In this document: piece after piece, positions 40,499 to 48,630 of the stretch
Numbering within the stretch: the stretch's first letter is position 1
How the letters are laid out: each line of letters opens with the position of its first letter
Source of the DNA: UBA5796 sp040752455
GTDB taxonomy: Bacteria > Chloroflexota > Anaerolineae > Anaerolineales > Villigracilaceae
NCBI GenBank assembly: GCA_049324115.1
Contig: JBMOMN010000028.1
Location: 1 to 64,000 of the forward strand
Length of the DNA: 64,000 bases
Direction of reading: 5' to 3'
Made by a program: the position numbers and the translations under genes
Notes under the pieces: generated by a model
The model's database searches: none
The model's input: only the letters and a program-made list of their open reading frames with translations
What the model was told of the DNA's origin: nothing

Positions 40499-41016
40499 AA
40501 ACTGGCTCTCTGGTATTTGGTGGGGTCGCCCATTTATTTACCAGTGAGATCACAGAGTCTACAGAGAAAACCTTTTAGGCTCTTCCGTAACAAACGGGAA
40601 AGAGCCTAAACACAAAGTATCCATGAACTTCGTTCACCCCGAAGGATGAAAAAGGAGTCCAACGTCTCCAGACTTTGGCGCCAACGTCGGGAGACGTTGG
40701 GGTCCGCGCCTATTTTCCTATCAGTCACACGAAGGCTCTCAAGGGGAAAAAAGCGCCTTGCCGTAAAGGTTTTCCTTCGTTGACTTGGTGTTCCTTCGTG
40801 TTTCAAAAGGTTTTTCCCGTCAAAAACGGGAGAGCCACCTTTTAAAATCTCGGTGCTCTCAGTGCGCTCTGTGGTAAAACGGGTTCCCACCCCACTTGAT
40901 CCTGAAGAGCCTAAAAACTTTAACGCGAATGAGGCTAATCGAGCGAATTCCGCGAATGTTTCGAAACAACCGCGGAATTCGCTAAATCTGCGTTGTTCGC
41001 GTTAAGAATTTGACCG
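40499..41016. repeat. 518-bp repeat-only intergenic region
   Basis: No gene. In order: a CTCTTCCGTAAC...GGGAAAGAGCC hairpin (~40579-40608); paired GTCCAACGTCTCCAGAC and CCAACGTCGGGAGACGTTGG (40648-40700); CACGAAGG-type text (~40727-40805); and the GCGAATTCGCG-type repeat copy 3 (40920-41006). Each family recurs elsewhere in the window. Confidence 0.7.
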
Positions 41017-41469
41017 TCAATGCTCCTTGCGCCGGTAGGGGACCATCAGCAGGAACCCCACCAGGATGATCAGCATCCCGATCTCCACCCCCCGCGCCTG
41101 CCAGGGACCGAAGTGCGGCACGCCCGGCAGCGGGTGCGACCCCATCCCGAAGATATCCGCCATCCCGGCGAACACGGCGATCACGTAGCCGGTGCTGATC
41201 AGCCGCAGGCCGAAATCGGCGGCAATGCTGCGCTCGCCCCCGGCCCACAGGGTCGCCAGGCTGATGTACCCGCCCACGCAGATCACCGCCAGCCCCACCA
41301 GGAAGACCGCAATCTGCACGAAACCGACCACCGCGCTGCGGTCCAGGCTGAACCACTCGGGCTTCGCGCCCAGGATCAGGAGCAGCAGGCCGACGAACGT
41401 CAACGCAGCCCCGGTCCTGATCCGGGCTACCGAGGGAAAGATTCCGTTGGAGGATTGCAAACCGGCCAT
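41017..41469 (-). CDS. Four-TM membrane protein
   Basis: 150 aa from the ATG at 41469 (MAGLQSSNGIF). Four predicted helices: TGAALTFVGLLLLILGA, VVGFVQIAVFLVGLAVICVG, ISTGYVIAVFAGMADIFGM and GVEIGMLIILVGFLLMVPY. It starts right after the stop of the membrane dipeptidase, so the two are probably cotranscribed. Function unknown. Confidence 0.75.
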   Translation of the reverse strand: MAGLQSSNGIFPSVARIRTGAALTFVGLLLLILGAKPEWFSLDRSAVVGFVQIAVFLVGLAVICVGGYISLATLWAGGERSIAADFGLRLISTGYVIAVFAGMADIFGMGSHPLPGVPHFGPWQARGVEIGMLIILVGFLLMVPYRRKEH

Positions 41470-41471
41470 AT

Positions 41472-42563
41472 TCACGGGAGGGCCTCTCGTAAAAACCTGA
41501 GCCAATTCCCGCCCAGGATCGCTTCGATGTCCATGGGTGAGTAACCTCTTTCTGCCAGCAGCGGGCCGAGCTTTTGCAGATCGGCGATGGTATCTATCTC
41601 GGACGGCGTGCCGGCCCAGCCAAAACCGCCGTCGAAATCGGTGCCCAGGCCCGCATGGCGGGCGTCCCCGGCCATCTGGCAGATGTAGTCAATGTGGGCG
41701 GCCAGGTGCGCCAGCGTGACCGCCTGTTTGCCCTCGGCAACCGTCCAGCCGGGTTTCAGGAACTTGTTGTACGGCACCACGCCGATCACGCCGTCTCTTT
41801 CCAGAATACCGGCGATGACCTCATCCGTCAAGTGACGATTACTATACGATCCTTTCAAGAGCGCCAGGGCATTGGAATGGCTGGCCGCGACCGGGCCGGG
41901 GTAAAGGTCCAGCGCCTGGCGGGCAGACAATGCGTCCATGTGGCTCAGGTCGAGGATCAGGTTGAAGCCGGCCATGGCCTCGAGGAGTTCGCGGCCGTCG
42001 TCGGTGAGGGGACCCGGTTCCTGCGTCCCGCCGCAGAAACGCGTCCCGGCCCAGGCCGGGCCGATCATCCGCACCCCGCTTTCGACCCAGGCGGGCAGCT
42101 CGCCGATCTGGCGGATGCCCTCCGCCCCCTCCATCAGCACCACGAATCCCACCGGACGTCCGGCCTGCTCCGCTTCGAGCGGCCGCTCCCAGGCGGACAG
42201 GGTCTCGCGCAGGTCCGCGCCGCTGGCGATCAGCCGGAACTTGTCCGGGTGGCGGTCGCAGAGCCGGTGATAGGTGTCCAGTTGCGTCCGGTAGAGGCGG
42301 TGGGCCTGGTCGAAATCAGCATAGATTTGGGAATCCCAATCGCCCTCGCTGTGGCGCAGCGGCGCGGCGAACAGGGTGGAAAAGACGACCGCTACCCGGC
42401 CTTGCTGGTAATCCGGCCAGCCGAGGAGCGAGTCGCCGTTGTGCTCCACGTTCGGGCCGCCGCGTTCGATCCGGCGGGTCTCGGCTGCCGAACGGGTGTA
42501 ATCCCGCCCGAGGGCGAGCATGTTCCAGGCAATATCCTGATGCGAATCAACAATGAGGGGCAT
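41472..42563 (-). CDS. Membrane dipeptidase (peptidase M19)
   Basis: 363 aa. A TIM-barrel amidohydrolase with the metal motif DSHQDIAWNMLALGRDY (HxD), the bridging Glu in GFVVLMEGAEGIRQIGELPA, and His ligands in LILDLSHMDALSARQALDL and GPVAASHSNALALLKGSYSN. It also has VPYNKFLKPGW and LGTDFDGGFGW. M19 enzymes hydrolyse dipeptides, often D-residue containing, with two zinc ions. No signal peptide is seen, so it is probably cytosolic here. It follows rpsA on the minus strand after a terminator. Confidence 0.94.
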   Translation of the reverse strand: MPLIVDSHQDIAWNMLALGRDYTRSAAETRRIERGGPNVEHNGDSLLGWPDYQQGRVAVVFSTLFAAPLRHSEGDWDSQIYADFDQAHRLYRTQLDTYHRLCDRHPDKFRLIASGADLRETLSAWERPLEAEQAGRPVGFVVLMEGAEGIRQIGELPAWVESGVRMIGPAWAGTRFCGGTQEPGPLTDDGRELLEAMAGFNLILDLSHMDALSARQALDLYPGPVAASHSNALALLKGSYSNRHLTDEVIAGILERDGVIGVVPYNKFLKPGWTVAEGKQAVTLAHLAAHIDYICQMAGDARHAGLGTDFDGGFGWAGTPSEIDTIADLQKLGPLLAERGYSPMDIEAILGGNWLRFLREALP

Positions 42564-42573
42564 AAGAATTAAA

Positions 42574-42598
42574 TAGAAAGCGCACCAGACGGTGCGCT
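42574..42598 (-). terminator. Terminator after rpsA
   Basis: On the minus strand AGCGCACC pairs with GGTGCGCT (42579-42598) and is followed by TTCTATTT, just past the rpsA stop at 42612. Confidence 0.75.
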
Positions 42599-42611
42599 CT
42601 CTGTAACCGTT

Positions 42612-43916
42612 CTATTCTTCGGTCGTTCCGTCAGAGGAGTCTTCCACGGGTTCTTCAGCCGGTTCGGGTTCGGGTTCGTCTTCGTCATCCTGCCCGAAAT
42701 CCAGTTCCTGGGCGAGGGCTTTCATGTCCTTGTCGGCGTAGGCCGGGGAATCCACCTTGCGCAGGCTCAAACCGATGCGGCGCTGGTCGGGGTCAATCCG
42801 CACGATGCGCAGGGTCACTTTCTCGCCGTCGCGCAGCACTTCACGCGGGTGTTCGATCCGGCTTTCGCTGATCTCGGAAATGTGGATCAGGCCCTCGATC
42901 TCGTTCGCCAGGCGGGCAAAAGCGCCGAACTTGGTCAGGCGGGTGATGGTGCCTTCGACCAGTTGGCCGACCTGGAAGGCGTTGATGCGAGCGCGCCAGG
43001 GATCTTCCTGCAACTGGCGGATGGACAGGCCGATGCGCCGCTTTTCGCGTTCGATGTTGATGACCTTGACCTTGACTTCCTGCCCGACCTCGAGGACCTC
43101 GCTGGGATGATGGACACGGTCCCACGAAAGCTCGGAGAGGTGGACCAGGCCGTCTGCGCCGTTGACGTTGACGAAGGCGCCGAAATCGGCCAGGCTGGTG
43201 ACGCGGCCGGAGTAAACGCCGCCTTCCTTGAGTTCTTCGATCACCCGTTCCTTGAGCGCGGCGCGGGATTCGCTGCCCGCGGCCCGCTCCGACAGGATCA
43301 GGCGGCGGCGTTCGCGATCCACTTCGATGACGCGCACCGCGATCGGTTCGCCGATCATCTTGGCCCAGCGCTGGTCGGGGGTATCGCCCACCGCCATGCT
43401 GCGGCGCAGCGCGCTGACCTGCGAGGCCGGAACGAACCCGCGCAGCCCGTGGACGGGGACGATCAGGCCGCCCTTGTTGAAGCCGTCAACCGCGCCTTCG
43501 TAGACCTCGTCGTGCTGGAGCATCGCTTCGACCGCATCCCAGCCCATCTGTTCCTGGGCGCGGGTATACGAGACGATGACGTTGCCGTTCTGGTCTTCGG
43601 GGTTGACGATGTAGACCGGGATCTCCTGGCCTACCTCGAAGGCGGCGCGTTCTTTTTCTGGAATTTGTTCCAACTCGCGGCCGGTCAACACTCCTTCAGA
43701 TTTGGCGCCAATGCTGACGAGGATCTGGGAAGGGCTGATACTGGCTATCGTCCCCGTGCGGATTTCGCCGCTTTGCGGGAAATCCAAGGCAAGGCCGCCC
43801 TCCTGTTCGAGCAGGCTTTCCATGGAAGGGGTGGCGGGTTGTGGGGATTCGTTTTCGGCGAGCGGGGTGCCCTCGAGCGTTCCCTCCTTCCCGATTTGGG
43901 CATCATTCTGTTCCAT
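42612..43916 (-). CDS. rpsA: 30S ribosomal protein S1 (four S1 domains)
   Basis: 434 aa from the ATG at 43916 (MEQNDAQIGKEGTL); longer in-frame extensions lack family similarity. Four S1 OB-fold domains start near SGEIRTGTIASISPSQILVS, DEVYEGAVDGFNKGGLIVPV, GGVYSGRVTSLADFGAFVNV and GQLVEGTITRLTKFGAFARL. An acidic tail ends EPVEDSSDGTTEE. Four domains rather than six is common outside Proteobacteria. S1 recruits structured mRNAs to the ribosome. In a genome with apparent leaderless mRNAs its role may be limited to leadered ones (inference). Divergent from the chelatase gene. Confidence 0.95.
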   Translation of the reverse strand: MEQNDAQIGKEGTLEGTPLAENESPQPATPSMESLLEQEGGLALDFPQSGEIRTGTIASISPSQILVSIGAKSEGVLTGRELEQIPEKERAAFEVGQEIPVYIVNPEDQNGNVIVSYTRAQEQMGWDAVEAMLQHDEVYEGAVDGFNKGGLIVPVHGLRGFVPASQVSALRRSMAVGDTPDQRWAKMIGEPIAVRVIEVDRERRRLILSERAAGSESRAALKERVIEELKEGGVYSGRVTSLADFGAFVNVNGADGLVHLSELSWDRVHHPSEVLEVGQEVKVKVINIEREKRRIGLSIRQLQEDPWRARINAFQVGQLVEGTITRLTKFGAFARLANEIEGLIHISEISESRIEHPREVLRDGEKVTLRIVRIDPDQRRIGLSLRKVDSPAYADKDMKALAQELDFGQDDEDEPEPEPAEEPVEDSSDGTTEE

Positions 43917-44067
43917 AAGGTGGTTAAACTCCGGTTGTTTAAAGATAGGCGGAATTATAAAGGTAAAAACAGTCCTTGACAACCCTTGTAATGACCGGGA
44001 AGTCCTTGCGAGGAGGGTGCTTTCCCCGACGAAGCAACCTTCGCAAGGTTTCACAGATAACTTGCAG

Positions 44068-44073
44068 TATAAT
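44068..44073 (+). promoter_or_regulatory. -10 box of the chelatase gene
   Basis: TATAAT 22 nt before the ATG at 44096, with GAGGAACC between them as a ribosome-binding site. This is a leadered transcript, unlike the set with 6-7-nt spacing. Confidence 0.6.
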
Positions 44074-44095
44074 CTTCCACCGAGGAACCTACCCT

Positions 44096-45190
44096 ATGCC
44101 TTCAATTTTCCCCTTCACTGCAATCGTCGGCCAGGAACGCATGGCGCGTGCCCTGGTGCTCAACGCGGTGGATACCCGCATCGGCGGCGTGCTGATCCGG
44201 GGCGAACGCGGCACGGCCAAATCCACTGCGGCCCGGGCGCTGGCGGCGCTGCTGCCCAAAGTCAGGGCCGTCAAGGATTGCCGCTTCGGCTGCGATCCCG
44301 CCTCTCCCATCACCTGGTGTACGGAATGCCGCGAACGCAACAAGAACGGCAGCGACCTGCCGGTCGAAGAGAAGACCATCCCGTTCATCAACCTGCCCGT
44401 TTCGGCCACCGAAGACCGGGTGGTCGGCACCCTGGACATCGAACAGGCCATCCAGAAGGGCGAACGCCACTTCGAACCGGGCGTGCTGGCCAACGCCAAC
44501 CGGGGCCTGCTCTACATTGACGAGGTCAACCTGCTCGACGATCACGTAGTGGACCTGCTGCTGGATTCCGCGGCGATGGGCGTCAACGTGGTCGAACGCG
44601 AGGGCATCTCCTTCGCCCATCCCTCCCGCTTCATCTTGGTCGGGACGATGAACCCCGAAGAAGGCGACCTGCGCCCGCAGTTGCTCGACCGCTTCGCCCT
44701 GTCGGTGGAGATCACCGGCATCCGTGAGCCGCGCGAGCGGGTCCTCATCATGGAGCGCAACATCGCCTTCGAGAAAGACCCCGAAGCCTTCCGCCAGGCG
44801 TGGATGGAAAAGGAAGAAGAGTTATCCCGGCGGATCGCCATGGCCCGCACCCTGGTGGACAAAGTCACCTACACCCGCCGCGACATGCTCTCCATCGCCG
44901 CCCTGACCGCCTCCCTCAACGTGGACGGCCACCGGGCTGATCTCGTTATTTTGAAAGTAGCCCGCGCCCAGGCCGCCTTCGACGGGCGGACGGCGATCAA
45001 CGACCACGACATCGCCCTGGCCGCCGAACTGGCCCTGCCCCACCGCATCAAGCGCGGCCCGTTCTACCAGGCCGAGATGACCACCGAGCAGCTGCAGGAG
45101 CGCATCGAGCAGCTCGCCGGCCAATCGGTCCCGAACGAGCCGGACGAGAGCCAGCCGCAGCCGCAGGAATCCGAGGAAAAAAAAATTTAA
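44096..45190 (+). CDS. Mg/Co-chelatase ATPase subunit (ChlI/BchI-like), zero-frame product
   Basis: 364 aa from the ATG at 44096 (MPSIFPFTAIVGQERM). AAA+ core: Walker A GVLIRGERGTAKSTAARALA, insert RFGCDPASPITWCTECRERN, Walker B GLLYIDEVNLLDDHVVDLLL, sensor 1 FILVGTMNPEEGDLRPQLLD, and arginine finger region LLDRFALSVEITGIREPRER. The C-rich insert is typical of cobaltochelatase-associated ChlI proteins. The frame ends EEKKI-stop immediately after an A9 run (45177-45185). The -1 frame continues directly into the VWA domain, so this product is probably the short partner of a frameshift pair. Confidence 0.92.
   Translation: MPSIFPFTAIVGQERMARALVLNAVDTRIGGVLIRGERGTAKSTAARALAALLPKVRAVKDCRFGCDPASPITWCTECRERNKNGSDLPVEEKTIPFINLPVSATEDRVVGTLDIEQAIQKGERHFEPGVLANANRGLLYIDEVNLLDDHVVDLLLDSAAMGVNVVEREGISFAHPSRFILVGTMNPEEGDLRPQLLDRFALSVEITGIREPRERVLIMERNIAFEKDPEAFRQAWMEKEEELSRRIAMARTLVDKVTYTRRDMLSIAALTASLNVDGHRADLVILKVARAQAAFDGRTAINDHDIALAAELALPHRIKRGPFYQAEMTTEQLQERIEQLAGQSVPNEPDESQPQPQESEEKKI
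45177..45190 (+). promoter_or_regulatory. Putative programmed -1 frameshift site
   Basis: A9 homopolymer (45177-45185) containing the slippery A-AAA-AAA in the zero frame, followed by TTTAA so that the zero-frame TAA is at 45188-45190. Purine-rich GAGG lies just upstream. Slippage by -1 opens a frame that reads on as NLKIEEDSEESEQQG into the VWA domain. Confidence 0.7.
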
Positions 45191-46152
45191 AAATTGAGGA
45201 AGACTCCGAAGAGTCCGAACAGCAAGGCATACCGGAACCCTCGAAGCAGGATGTCTTCCACAACGCCAGCGCCAACTGGTGGGAGGGCGGACAGAAGGTC
45301 AAGGTCGGCGAGACTTTCGATCCCCGCAAGCTGGATACCCCCCTGGACAAACTGACCCGGCGCAAAGCCGGCCGGCGGTCGCAGACGCGCACCAACCGCA
45401 AGCGCGGCCGCTACATCCAGGCGCGCCCGGCCATGGGCAAGACCGACGACGTGGCCTTCGACGCCACCCTGCGGGCCGCCGCGCCTTTCCAGAAACGCCG
45501 CACCGAGCAGCGCAAACGGGTGGCTTTCGCCATCCAGAAGGACGACCTGCAGCGCAAGGTGCGCGTCAAACGGACGGCCAACCTGGTGCTGTTCCTGGTT
45601 GACGCCTCCTGGTCCATGGCCGTGGCCGAGCGGATGAACGCCACCAAGGGCGCGATCCTGTCCCTGCTGACGGATGCTTACCAGCGCCGCGACCGGGTCG
45701 GGCTGATCGTCTTCCAGAAGGACCGGGCCACCCTCGTCCTGCCGCCAACCACCTCGGTCCAGTTGGCCCAGCGCGCCCTGGTGGACATCCCGGTGGGCGG
45801 CAAGACGCCGCTCTCGGCGGGGCTGCTGATGGCTTACGACGTGCTCCTGCGCGAGAAATACGTCCACCCCGACGTGGAACCGCTGCTGATCACCCTGACC
45901 GACGGGGCCGGGAACGTGGCCCTCGGGACCCAGCCGCCCCAGGACGAAGCCTATCATTTCGCCGAATTGATCGCCTCCGAGCACATCCGCAGCATCGTGA
46001 TCAACATGGAGCACGCCGCCTTCGACCAGGGCCTGGCCCAGATGCTGGCGGACCATCTGAAAGCGCCCTGTTACGCCTTGAACGAAATCAAAGCCGAGAA
46101 CCTGTACCACGCCGTGAAGCAGGAAATGGCAGGGGGAGCCAGTAACCAGTGA
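45184..46152 (+). CDS. Chelatase VWA subunit (ChlD/BchD-like), -1 frame extension
   Basis: About 320 residues in the -1 frame: acidic linker (KIEEDSEESEQQ), NASANWWEGGQKVKVGETFD, the basic RRKAGRRSQTRTNRKRGRYI, then AMGKTDDVAFDATLRAAAPF and a VWA domain with MIDAS motif LFLVDASWSMAVAERM. The conserved part begins well upstream of the first ATG (45433), and there is no ATG, GTG or TTG in frame before it. This implies expression as a ChlI-VWA fusion of about 685 aa by frameshifting. The complex inserts Mg or Co into tetrapyrroles with a large CobN/ChlH subunit, which is not in the window. Confidence 0.88.
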   Translation, partial: NLKIEEDSEESEQQGIPEPSKQDVFHNASANWWEGGQKVKVGETFDPRKLDTPLDKLTRRKAGRRSQTRTNRKRGRYIQARPAMGKTDDVAFDATLRAAAPFQKRRTEQRKRVAFAIQKDDLQRKVRVKRTANLVLFLVDASWSMAVAERMNATKGAILSLLTDAYQRRDRVGLIVFQKDRATLVLPPTTSVQLAQRALVDIPVGGKTPLSAGLLMAYDVLLREKYVHPDVEPLLITLTDGAGNVALGTQPPQDEAYHFAELIASEHIRSIVINMEHAAFDQGLAQMLADHLKAPCYALNEIKAENLYHAVKQEMAGGASNQ

Positions 46153-46194
46153 TCAGCAATCAGTCACCAGCGTTCAGTGTTCCGTATTCAGAAG

Positions 46195-46219
46195 GTCGGG
46201 CTTGCAGCCCGACTTTTTG
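46195..46219 (+). terminator. Rho-independent terminator after the chelatase gene
   Basis: GTCGGGC...GCCCGAC hairpin (46195-46213) followed by TTTTT. It is preceded by a CAGTGATCAGCAATCAGTCA repeat tract at 46147-46192. Confidence 0.8.
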
Positions 46220-46366
46220 CTGGGCGCATTGTCAGAAATACAGGATTTTTGTAAAGGTTTGAAAATGACGCATGGCACTACTCAAACTTGACAAATCAGA
46301 CCATAATCAAACTGGCGGTTAAATCCCGCTAATTATTGTCCAACTTCTCAAATAAAGGAGAAATGA
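46220..46366. other. Promoter region of the oxidoreductase operon
   Basis: Contains a perfect TTGACA at 46288-46293 but no -10 at standard spacing. A strong Shine-Dalgarno AAAGGAG (46354-46360) precedes the ferredoxin start. No other feature was seen. Confidence 0.4.
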
Positions 46367-46609
46367 ATGCCAGCTCAAGGTTGGATCGAAGTCAGCGACA
46401 AGTATTGCAAAGGCTGTGAACTGTGCGTCAACGCCTGCCCCCAGGAGGTGCTCCAATTGGACATGGAACGCCTGACGCCCAAAGGCTACCATCCGGCCCA
46501 CATCTTCAAGGACGGGTGTACCGGCTGCGCCATCTGCGCCCTGGTCTGCCCCGACGCGGCCATCACGGTCTATCGCGAGATCGTCAAGGCCGTGCCTGCG
46601 ACGGTGTAA
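46367..46609 (+). CDS. 2-oxoacid:ferredoxin oxidoreductase, ferredoxin-like (delta) subunit
   Basis: 80 aa. Two 4Fe-4S motifs: CKGCELCVNACPQEV and CTGCAICALVCPDAA, each CxxCxxCxxxCP. It accepts electrons from the catalytic subunits and passes them to free ferredoxin. First gene of a four-gene operon (delta-alpha-beta-gamma). Confidence 0.95.
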   Translation: MPAQGWIEVSDKYCKGCELCVNACPQEVLQLDMERLTPKGYHPAHIFKDGCTGCAICALVCPDAAITVYREIVKAVPATV

Positions 46610-46650
46610 CGTCACAAGATTTTGCGTATTTTCGCTGAATTGGAGAGAAC

Positions 46651-47766
46651 ATGCCAAGAGAACTCTTGAAAGGGAACGAAGCCATGGCCGAGGCCGCCAT
46701 CCGTGCCGGACTCGAAGCTTATTTCGGCTACCCGATCACCCCCCAGACCGAAATCCTCGAACACTTTTCCAAGCGCCTGCCCGAACTGGGACGGGCCTTC
46801 GTCCAGGCTGAATCGGAAGTGGCCGCCATCAACATGATCTACGGCGCAGCCTGCACCGGGGCCAGGGTGATGGGGTCCTCCTCCAGCCCCGGCGTCTCGT
46901 TGATGATGGAGGGCATCTCCTACATCGCCGGGACCGAGATCCCTGCGGTGCTGATCAACGTGATGCGCGGCGGCCCCGGCCTGGGCAACATTGCCCCGGC
47001 CCAGGGCGACTACTTCCAGGCAGTCTATGGTGGCGGGCACGGCGACTATCCCCGCATCGTGCTGGCCCCCTCGACGGTCCAGGAAGCGATTGACCTGACG
47101 GTGCTGTCCTTCGACCTGGCCGAGAAATACCGCACGGTCGTGATCCTGATCGCCGACGGCTCGATCGGCCAGATGATGGAACCCGCCGAACTGCCCGAAA
47201 TGCGCCCGGTCAAGCGCGTGGACTGGCCCTGGGCCACCAACGGGGCCATCGGCCGCGAGCGGCGCATCCTGTCGTCCATTTACATTGACCCAAACGAGGA
47301 AGAAGTCACCAACCTGCGCCTGTTCGAGCGTTGGAAGGAAATCCAGAAGAACGAAGTCCGCTACAAGGAATATTACTGCGACGACGCCGATTTCGTCGTG
47401 GTCGGCTTCGGCACGGCGGGACGCGTGGCGCTCTCGTCGGTGCGGGCCGCCCGCCAGCAGGGCATCAAGGTCGGGTTGCTGCGCCCGGTGTCGGTCAGCC
47501 CGTTCCCCTTCCAGGCGCTGGACGAGCTGTCGAAACGGGTGCAGGCCTTCCTCGTCGTGGAAATGAACATGGGGCAGATGCTGAACGACGTGATGATGGC
47601 GACGAAGGGCCGCGTCCCGGTCGAGTTCCACGGGCGACCCGGCGGCGTGGTCCCGTTCCCGGACGAGATCCTGGCCGAGATCCGGCGCGTGGCAACCACC
47701 AAGCTGACGGTGGCTCCCGATCCCCGTCACGCCTGGTATGACCGCATGATGGAAATGATGAAATAG
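46651..47766 (+). CDS. 2-oxoacid:ferredoxin oxidoreductase alpha subunit (KorA/VorB-like)
   Basis: 371 aa. MPRELLKGNEAMAEAAIRAG and GYPITPQTEILEHFSKRLPE form the TPP-interacting pyrimidine domain. FVQAESEVAAINMIYGAACT, VLINVMRGGPGLGNIAPAQG, YGGGHGDYPRIVLAPSTVQE and a domain II near SVSPFPFQALDEL follow. The motif set resembles VorB proteins of 2-oxoisovalerate:ferredoxin oxidoreductase, but the oxoacid cannot be fixed by eye. It oxidatively decarboxylates a 2-oxoacid to acyl-CoA in anaerobic metabolism. TTGGAGAGAAC precedes the ATG. Next gene after 9 bp. Confidence 0.93.
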   Translation: MPRELLKGNEAMAEAAIRAGLEAYFGYPITPQTEILEHFSKRLPELGRAFVQAESEVAAINMIYGAACTGARVMGSSSSPGVSLMMEGISYIAGTEIPAVLINVMRGGPGLGNIAPAQGDYFQAVYGGGHGDYPRIVLAPSTVQEAIDLTVLSFDLAEKYRTVVILIADGSIGQMMEPAELPEMRPVKRVDWPWATNGAIGRERRILSSIYIDPNEEEVTNLRLFERWKEIQKNEVRYKEYYCDDADFVVVGFGTAGRVALSSVRAARQQGIKVGLLRPVSVSPFPFQALDELSKRVQAFLVVEMNMGQMLNDVMMATKGRVPVEFHGRPGGVVPFPDEILAEIRRVATTKLTVAPDPRHAWYDRMMEMMK

Positions 47767-47775
47767 AGGTGCAGA

Positions 47776-48552
47776 ATGGTTGCTTTAGTCAAACCTGAAA
47801 ACCTGGTCTACTCCCGCCCGCAAGCCTTCACCGAATTCCCGACCCACTACTGCCCCGGCTGCACCCACGGCGTGGCCCACCGCCTGATCGCCGAAGTGCT
47901 GGACGAGATGGCTATCACCGAACGGACCATCGGCGTCGCTCCGGTTGGATGCTCGGTCTTCGCCTACAATTATTTCGACTGCGATTTCGTGGAGGCCGCC
48001 CACGGGCGCGCCCCCGCCATGGCGACCGGGATCAAGCGCGTCCTCCCGGAGCGGATCGTCTTCACCTACCAGGGAGACGGCGACCTGGCCTCCATCGGCA
48101 TGGCCGAGATCATGCATGCCGCGGCCCGGGGCGAGAACATCACCGTGGTCTTCATCAACAACGCCATCTACGGCATGACCGGCGGGCAGATGGCCCCCAC
48201 CACCCTGCCCGGCATGAAGACCACCTCCTCCCCGCTGGGGCGTGACGTGGAAACCCAGGGCTTCCCGATCCGCATGGCGGAGATCCTGTCGAACATGGAC
48301 GGGGCCGGGTACATCGTCCGGCGTTCGCTGCACGACCCGAAGAACATCCGCATGGCCAAAAAAGCCATTCGCATCGCCTTCGAGACGCAGGCGCGCGGCC
48401 TGGGCTTCTCGATGGTCGAACTGCTCTCCACCTGCCCGACCAACTGGGGCATCTCCCCGCTCGAGTCGCTGGCCTGGGTGGAGGAGCACATGGTCCCGGC
48501 TTACCCGCTCGGCGATTACAAGGTCGCCGAAGGGGTGGCGGGAATAAAGTAG
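47776..48552 (+). CDS. 2-oxoacid:ferredoxin oxidoreductase beta subunit (KorB/VorA-like)
   Basis: 258 aa. TPP-binding subunit: HYCPGCTHGVAHRLIAEVLD, APVGCSVFAYNYFDCDFVEA, AHGRAPAMATGIKRVLP, the TPP/Mg motif YQGDGDLASIGMAEIMHAAA with VFINNAIYGMTGGQMAPTTL, and TCPTNWGISPLESLAWVEEH. It pairs with the alpha subunit 9 bp upstream to form the active site. Followed by a 78-bp stretch containing an inverted low-complexity repeat before the gamma subunit. Confidence 0.95.
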   Translation: MVALVKPENLVYSRPQAFTEFPTHYCPGCTHGVAHRLIAEVLDEMAITERTIGVAPVGCSVFAYNYFDCDFVEAAHGRAPAMATGIKRVLPERIVFTYQGDGDLASIGMAEIMHAAARGENITVVFINNAIYGMTGGQMAPTTLPGMKTTSSPLGRDVETQGFPIRMAEILSNMDGAGYIVRRSLHDPKNIRMAKKAIRIAFETQARGLGFSMVELLSTCPTNWGISPLESLAWVEEHMVPAYPLGDYKVAEGVAGIK

Positions 48553-48616
48553 AGACTGGAGAACAGAGAGTAGAGAGTAGTCAACTGCTCTCTAATCTCT
48601 TCTCTCTACTCTCTGG
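48551..48616. repeat. AGAGAGTAGAGAG / CTCTCTACTCTC inverted repeat inside an operon
   Basis: GAACAGAGAGTAGAGAGTAG (48560-48580) is answered by CTTCTCTCTACTCTCT (48598-48614). It can form a long hairpin in the mRNA between the beta and gamma subunit genes. Similar text occurs at 61045-61110 and 56474-56512, and in frame at 54150-54178 and 55783-55832. Confidence 0.75.
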
Positions 48617-48630
48617 GAGTGAAACGACCT

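Noticed and set aside
45433..46152. VWA subunit as an independent gene starting at the ATG at 45433
   Set aside because: Conserved residues extend ~80 codons upstream in the same frame without any start codon, which favours the frameshift model.
46612..47730. Minus-strand 372-aa frame opposite the alpha subunit of the oxidoreductase
   Set aside because: Shadow of a strongly conserved plus-strand gene; His/Asp/Gly-rich composition typical of antisense reading.
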